Source: an uncultured Clostridia bacterium (GTDB taxonomy: Bacteria > Bacillota > Clostridia > Christensenellales > Pumilibacteraceae). Taken from it: a DNA stretch of 64,000 nucleotides. Positions 61,148-64,000 of the stretch are shown here, in pieces. Below the pieces are notes generated by a model. It was not told the origin of the DNA, ran no database searches, and saw only the letters and a list, made by a program, of their open reading frames with translations. Location of the stretch: positions 1 to 64,000 of the forward strand of contig CALVTM010000002.1 in NCBI GenBank assembly GCA_944362615.1. The letters are read 5' to 3'. Numbering within the stretch: the first letter of the stretch is position 1; each line of letters starts with the position of its first letter. A program made the translations under genes and the position numbers.

Positions 61148-61630
61148 TCATTCAGTTGGAATTATTCTCAAATTTAACGCACTGAGTCCGGTTTCAGTCA
61201 CAACTACCTCTTTTATCTGGGCTGCCTGCGTTCCGGTAAGCTCCGCACATTTGACTATTACGTTCACATTCTCCGTTGTGCTCGTAACTATAGCGTCTTC
61301 AAAACCCAGCGCCTTGATAAGCCCTTCAAGCGTAAGCTCCGTTTCCATGTCCTGCATAAGCTGCAAGCGCGATGCCTCTGCTTCTGCTTTGGCGTCCGCA
61401 GATGTGGACTCTGATGCTATTATTTCATCATAATACATCAGTGTCTGCTCGCGCGACTCTGTCCTGTAATCACGGTAAGACGTGAAAAAATCGGTATACA
61501 CATCCGTACCGCTTACATCAAGTACATCTCCGTCCGCCGTGAGATTAAGGACGATGTTCAGTACGCCCGTGAGCACGAGCAATGCGACCATACCCGTCAG
61601 AATAATGATCTTCTTTTTTTTACTTGTCAT
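61148..61630 (-). CDS. spoIIIAH: Stage III sporulation protein AH
   Basis: SpoIIIAH spans the mother-cell membrane and its outer domain binds forespore SpoIIQ, forming the channel between the two cells. The 160-residue protein has a basic start and one membrane helix (about 7-27). It then has a domain with YRTESREQTLMYYDEII and the family-like tail GTQAAQIKEVVVTETG. This is shorter than Bacillus SpoIIIAH (218), with the linker reduced. It is the last gene of the operon and is followed by a terminator. Confidence 0.9.
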   Translation of the reverse strand: MTSKKKKIIILTGMVALLVLTGVLNIVLNLTADGDVLDVSGTDVYTDFFTSYRDYRTESREQTLMYYDEIIASESTSADAKAEAEASRLQLMQDMETELTLEGLIKALGFEDAIVTSTTENVNVIVKCAELTGTQAAQIKEVVVTETGLSALNLRIIPTE

Positions 61631-61653
61631 AAAAAAATACCCCCGAAAAATGG

Positions 61654-62085
61654 TTAATTGCTTTTTGCCAGCACGTTGATCTTATTCTCGCTTATTCCGA
61701 GATAGGCGGCAACCGATGATATCAGTCTCATTTTTACCGCTATATCGTTGCCTCCGTCGCATATTATAATTACGCCCTCGGGAACGTAGAGATTATCGTC
61801 GCCTTCTGCCGTTTCTTTCCAGTAAATCAGTACGGAAACTTCACCTGCTCCCTCAGACTGAGAAAGTTTCGTTTCCAGCTCCTTGACCACGCCTGCACAA
61901 TAATCATACTCACCGCTTTCGCTATTTATGCTTGCGTTTTGTGACGAAGAACAGGAACTTCCGAAATAAACAAGCAAAATCAGTCCTATGGCAACAATTG
62001 CTATTATCAGTTCAACGTGTCCGACCTTCTTCAGCTTATTGAAAGTTTCAACCGCTTTACTTTTTATTTCATTCCAAATAGACAT
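61654..62085 (-). CDS. spoIIIAG: Stage III sporulation protein AG
   Basis: SpoIIIAG forms a large ring in the space between mother cell and forespore. The 143-residue protein has one membrane helix (about 25-45), then a region with CSSSQNAS, and a ring-building domain with AGEVSVLIYWKETAEG and ICDGGNDIAVKMRLISSVAAYLGI, typical of the family. Bacillus SpoIIIAG is longer (229). It overlaps spoIIIAF by 17 bases. Confidence 0.9.
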   Translation of the reverse strand: MSIWNEIKSKAVETFNKLKKVGHVELIIAIVAIGLILLVYFGSSCSSSQNASINSESGEYDYCAGVVKELETKLSQSEGAGEVSVLIYWKETAEGDDNLYVPEGVIIICDGGNDIAVKMRLISSVAAYLGISENKINVLAKSN

Positions 62086-62536
62086 AAATCAGCTCCGCAC
62101 TCGTATCAAGATATTCGGACGCAAGTTTTTTAATGCGCAATATTTCGGACGAACTGTCCGCAAATTCTCCGTATAAAAAAATATTTACCCGGGTCAATGT
62201 GACAGTCGAAGAATATATAGTGCCTTCCGCTTCACTCTTTGTGTCATATCCGTTATTTTTCAGCTCGGTGTCCAACGCCTCCGAAACAAGCGAAAAATAT
62301 GCATCGTCGGTTATATCCGCTATCTGATCGTCATAAACAACGTCCCCGTCAAAATTACAGGAAAGCGATTCAAAATTGCCTGATATAATCATAGGCACGG
62401 GAAATATCACGGCGAGCACAAACGCATATATACAGGCTGTTTTTACGGCTTTATGCGCTTTGGTACCGGACGTAAGGTGATCTATCAACGCGCCTATAAC
62501 GCCTGTGCCGAGTATACTCAATATCCAAGCCGTCAT
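62069..62536 (-). CDS. spoIIIAF: Stage III sporulation protein AF
   Basis: SpoIIIAF is a membrane protein with two helices near the N-terminus (about 3-22 and 31-52) and a soluble ring-building domain. The 155-residue protein fits: LSILGTGVIGALIDHL, then AVKTACIYAFVLAVIFPVPM, then VSEALDTELKNNGYDT in the soluble part. It overlaps spoIIIAE by four bases. Identity follows from form and gene order. Confidence 0.86.
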   Translation of the reverse strand: MTAWILSILGTGVIGALIDHLTSGTKAHKAVKTACIYAFVLAVIFPVPMIISGNFESLSCNFDGDVVYDDQIADITDDAYFSLVSEALDTELKNNGYDTKSEAEGTIYSSTVTLTRVNIFLYGEFADSSSEILRIKKLASEYLDTSAELIYVYLE

Positions 62537-63630
62537 ACAAAAACATTCCCTGCTGCCATAAGGATCAGCACAAAAACAAAATATAAAAATCCAGCACCGA
62601 ACATCAGCCCTCCGGCAAGTGATACTGTACTGCTCATGCTGCTTAGCATTCCGCTCATTTTACTGTCGCCTAACGGCTCTACGATCGCAGCAGCCAGCTT
62701 CAGACATAAAGATAAGATCGCTATCTGAAGCACTGCCGGCAATACGGTAAGAATGATAAGCACCAGAGCCGTATAGCCGAGAGTGTTTTTGACGGCTATA
62801 CTGCCTGAAACTATCAGATTAAACCCTTCAGACATGTAACCGCCTATGACAGGTACATATTTTCCTATTGTGAATTTAGCACCTCTGACGCCTAAATTAT
62901 CGAATACAGATGCTGTTATCCCCTGTAAGCTCATGACGGCGGTAAGCAGAAAAAATCCAGTTCCGAACAGCCATTTTACCGTGCTATGCAAGAATGCCGA
63001 CATCTTTCCCATACCGCTTTCAGAAGACATATTACCTATTATCCCGAATACGAAAGCGGCAATAAGCATCGGCACCAGCACGGATGAAATAAGATTGAAC
63101 AGGCCTCCGGTTATGACAGCTACCGTAGTGCTGAATACAGCGGCTGTGCCTGTTCCGCCGACACCGGCGATAAGCGTAAGTATCAAAGGCGCGATCACAT
63201 TTATTTGCGTTGCCATTGATGACAATGTTTCCGCGCACATCGCAAACATGGCGGTAACCGAAACTCCCGCAACTGCGGTAATACATCCGACAGAGGCGAA
63301 ATGTACAGCCTTGACAACGCCCTCGCTATGTCTGCCTCCGCTGACGGCTCCTACCACCGAATAAATAACCGAAATCGCTATTATTGTCCCGAGAAGCGCA
63401 GTCAAAGCCGCCAGACTGCTGCCCACCACACTGAGCACGAATGACAGCAGATCTGAAAAGTTCAATGTGAGTTCTCCGGAAAGTATGCCTTTGACTACCG
63501 ATATGAAATCTCTTCCGCCAAAAAGTTCGGATTGTTTGTCCGTCAAACCGGCAAGGAGTCCGTTTAAAGCATCTGTGTCCAGTGCGCCTATAAGATCATC
63601 TGTATAACTTGTACCATCAGTGATTGCCAT
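62533..63630 (-). CDS. spoIIIAE: Stage III sporulation protein AE
   Basis: SpoIIIAE is the large polytopic membrane subunit of the SpoIIIA channel complex. The 365-residue protein has an N-terminal region with DFISVVKGILSGELTLN, typical for the family, then about eight to nine membrane helices rich in Gly, Ala and Thr. It is slightly shorter than the Bacillus protein (399, which includes a signal peptide). It is 24 bases after spoIIIAD. Confidence 0.93.
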   Translation of the reverse strand: MAITDGTSYTDDLIGALDTDALNGLLAGLTDKQSELFGGRDFISVVKGILSGELTLNFSDLLSFVLSVVGSSLAALTALLGTIIAISVIYSVVGAVSGGRHSEGVVKAVHFASVGCITAVAGVSVTAMFAMCAETLSSMATQINVIAPLILTLIAGVGGTGTAAVFSTTVAVITGGLFNLISSVLVPMLIAAFVFGIIGNMSSESGMGKMSAFLHSTVKWLFGTGFFLLTAVMSLQGITASVFDNLGVRGAKFTIGKYVPVIGGYMSEGFNLIVSGSIAVKNTLGYTALVLIILTVLPAVLQIAILSLCLKLAAAIVEPLGDSKMSGMLSSMSSTVSLAGGLMFGAGFLYFVFVLILMAAGNVFV

Positions 63631-63653
63631 TTTACAGCCCTTTGCAGTTCCGC

Positions 63654-64000
63654 TCAGGTTTGAGAAAGCAGCTTCAGTATCACATCGATAATCTCCGCTA
63701 AAAGAGGAATAGTCATGACAATTAGTAAAAGTTTCCCGGCTAAGGACAAACTGCCGGATAACGACGGCATCTTTGCTTCTTCGGCCGCTCCGCAGGCAAA
63801 TTCTATTATATATCCGGCTCCCGCTATTTTCATCAGATAAACTATTAGCTCTCCTCCTACGCCTGTTTTTTCCGCAAGCTCCATCAGCATAGTCGTCAGA
63901 TCAGTTACGCCGTCTATAACGGAAAGCAAAATTGCCGCACCGCCGGCTATTCCTATGGCTACAGCTATATCGGGACGCTCTCCTCTCACGATCAGCGCTG
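63654..64000 (-). CDS. spoIIIAD: Stage III sporulation protein AD (partial, N-terminus beyond right edge)
   Basis: The frame stays open to the window edge, so the N-terminus is outside. The visible part has the usual start region RGERPDIAVAIGIAGGAAIL, then MKIAGAGYIIEFACGAAEEA and SLAGKLLLIVMTIPLLAEI, matching SpoIIIAD, a small membrane protein of about 128 residues with three helices. A GTG at 63989 is in frame, but the residues before it also fit the family, so it is probably not the true start. SpoIIIAC, AB and AA are expected just to the right. Confidence 0.92.
   Translation of the reverse strand, partial: ALIVRGERPDIAVAIGIAGGAAILLSVIDGVTDLTTMLMELAEKTGVGGELIVYLMKIAGAGYIIEFACGAAEEAKMPSLSGSLSLAGKLLLIVMTIPLLAEIIDVILKLLSQT

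Noticed and set aside
1..64000. CRISPR arrays, prophage, defence islands
   Set aside because: No direct repeats with regular spacers, no phage structural or integrase genes, and no restriction, toxin-antitoxin or other defence genes were seen.

Overview
The window looks like chromosomal core DNA from an anaerobic, endospore-forming Clostridia-type Firmicute, probably an uncultured lineage. The evidence is sporulation genes (spoIIIAD-AH, spoIVB, gerW/ytfJ, ytfI, a ytxC-like gene, a ylxY-like gene), the SCIFF ranthipeptide pair scfA-scfB, the clostridial IspH-ribosomal-S1 fusion, the anaerobic-type HemZ, a biotin-dependent Na+-pump decarboxylase operon and RNase Y. Essentially every protein gene lies on the minus strand. 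The only plus-strand genes I can support are the tail of an IS3-family transposase at the left edge and a tRNA-Cys/tRNA-Leu pair near 27.8-28.0 kb. Base composition looks moderately AT-rich by eye (not computed). I found no CRISPR array, prophage, restriction or defence island, or metabolite riboswitch.

Layout, left to right (transcription runs right to left). 0-0.2 kb: right end of an IS3/IS150-like element. 0.2-9.7 kb: rny, then recA, cinA, pgsA, rimO and ftsK/spoIIIE as a tight operon read from ftsK to recA. 9.7-14.6 kb: rpsO, pnp, a ylxY-like deacetylase and an M16 peptidase, the Bacillus-like rpsO-pnp-ylxY-mlpA order, with a strong promoter and a probable S15 leader upstream of rpsO. 14.7-21.2 kb: recJ, rel, an MBL hydrolase and hemZ. 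21.3-27.6 kb: ytxC-like gene, yajC, a TIGR04086-type membrane protein, scfA, scfB, secD and secF (protein export plus the SCIFF peptide system). 27.7-28.0 kb: two tRNAs with their own promoter and terminator. 28.1-33.6 kb: a zinc-ribbon protein of unknown function, an M19 dipeptidase, purB, and an unusual membrane protein fused to a tocopherol-cyclase-like domain.

33.8-44.6 kb: a long operon that starts with a five-gene Na+-pump decarboxylase module (MmdA-like, OadG, biotin carrier, OadB, OadA) and continues through surE, an HI0933-type flavoprotein, aroH, cmk, plsC and ispH-rpsA. 44.6-49.6 kb: M50 protease, scpA, scpB, ytfI, ytfJ, a DD-carboxypeptidase and rluB. 49.8-52.6 kb: dacF-like carboxypeptidase, an unknown 5-TM protein, and a short spoIVB. 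52.6-61.0 kb: nusB, folD, xseA, xseB, ispA, dxs, nadK, argR, recN. 61.1-64 kb: the spoIIIA operon, cut by the right edge inside spoIIIAD.

Most promoters listed are sigma-A-like hexamer pairs with 17-18 bp spacing, found by reading the intergenic gaps. Terminators are GC-rich stems followed by T-runs. Most of the window is ordinary housekeeping. The parts worth a second look are the tocopherol-cyclase membrane fusion, the seven-cysteine SCIFF precursor, the divergent carboxyltransferase in the Na+-pump operon, the PDZ-less SpoIVB, the degenerate CinA N-domain, a charged insertion inside the PNPase S1 domain, and promoters that sit so close to start codons that leaderless mRNAs are likely.
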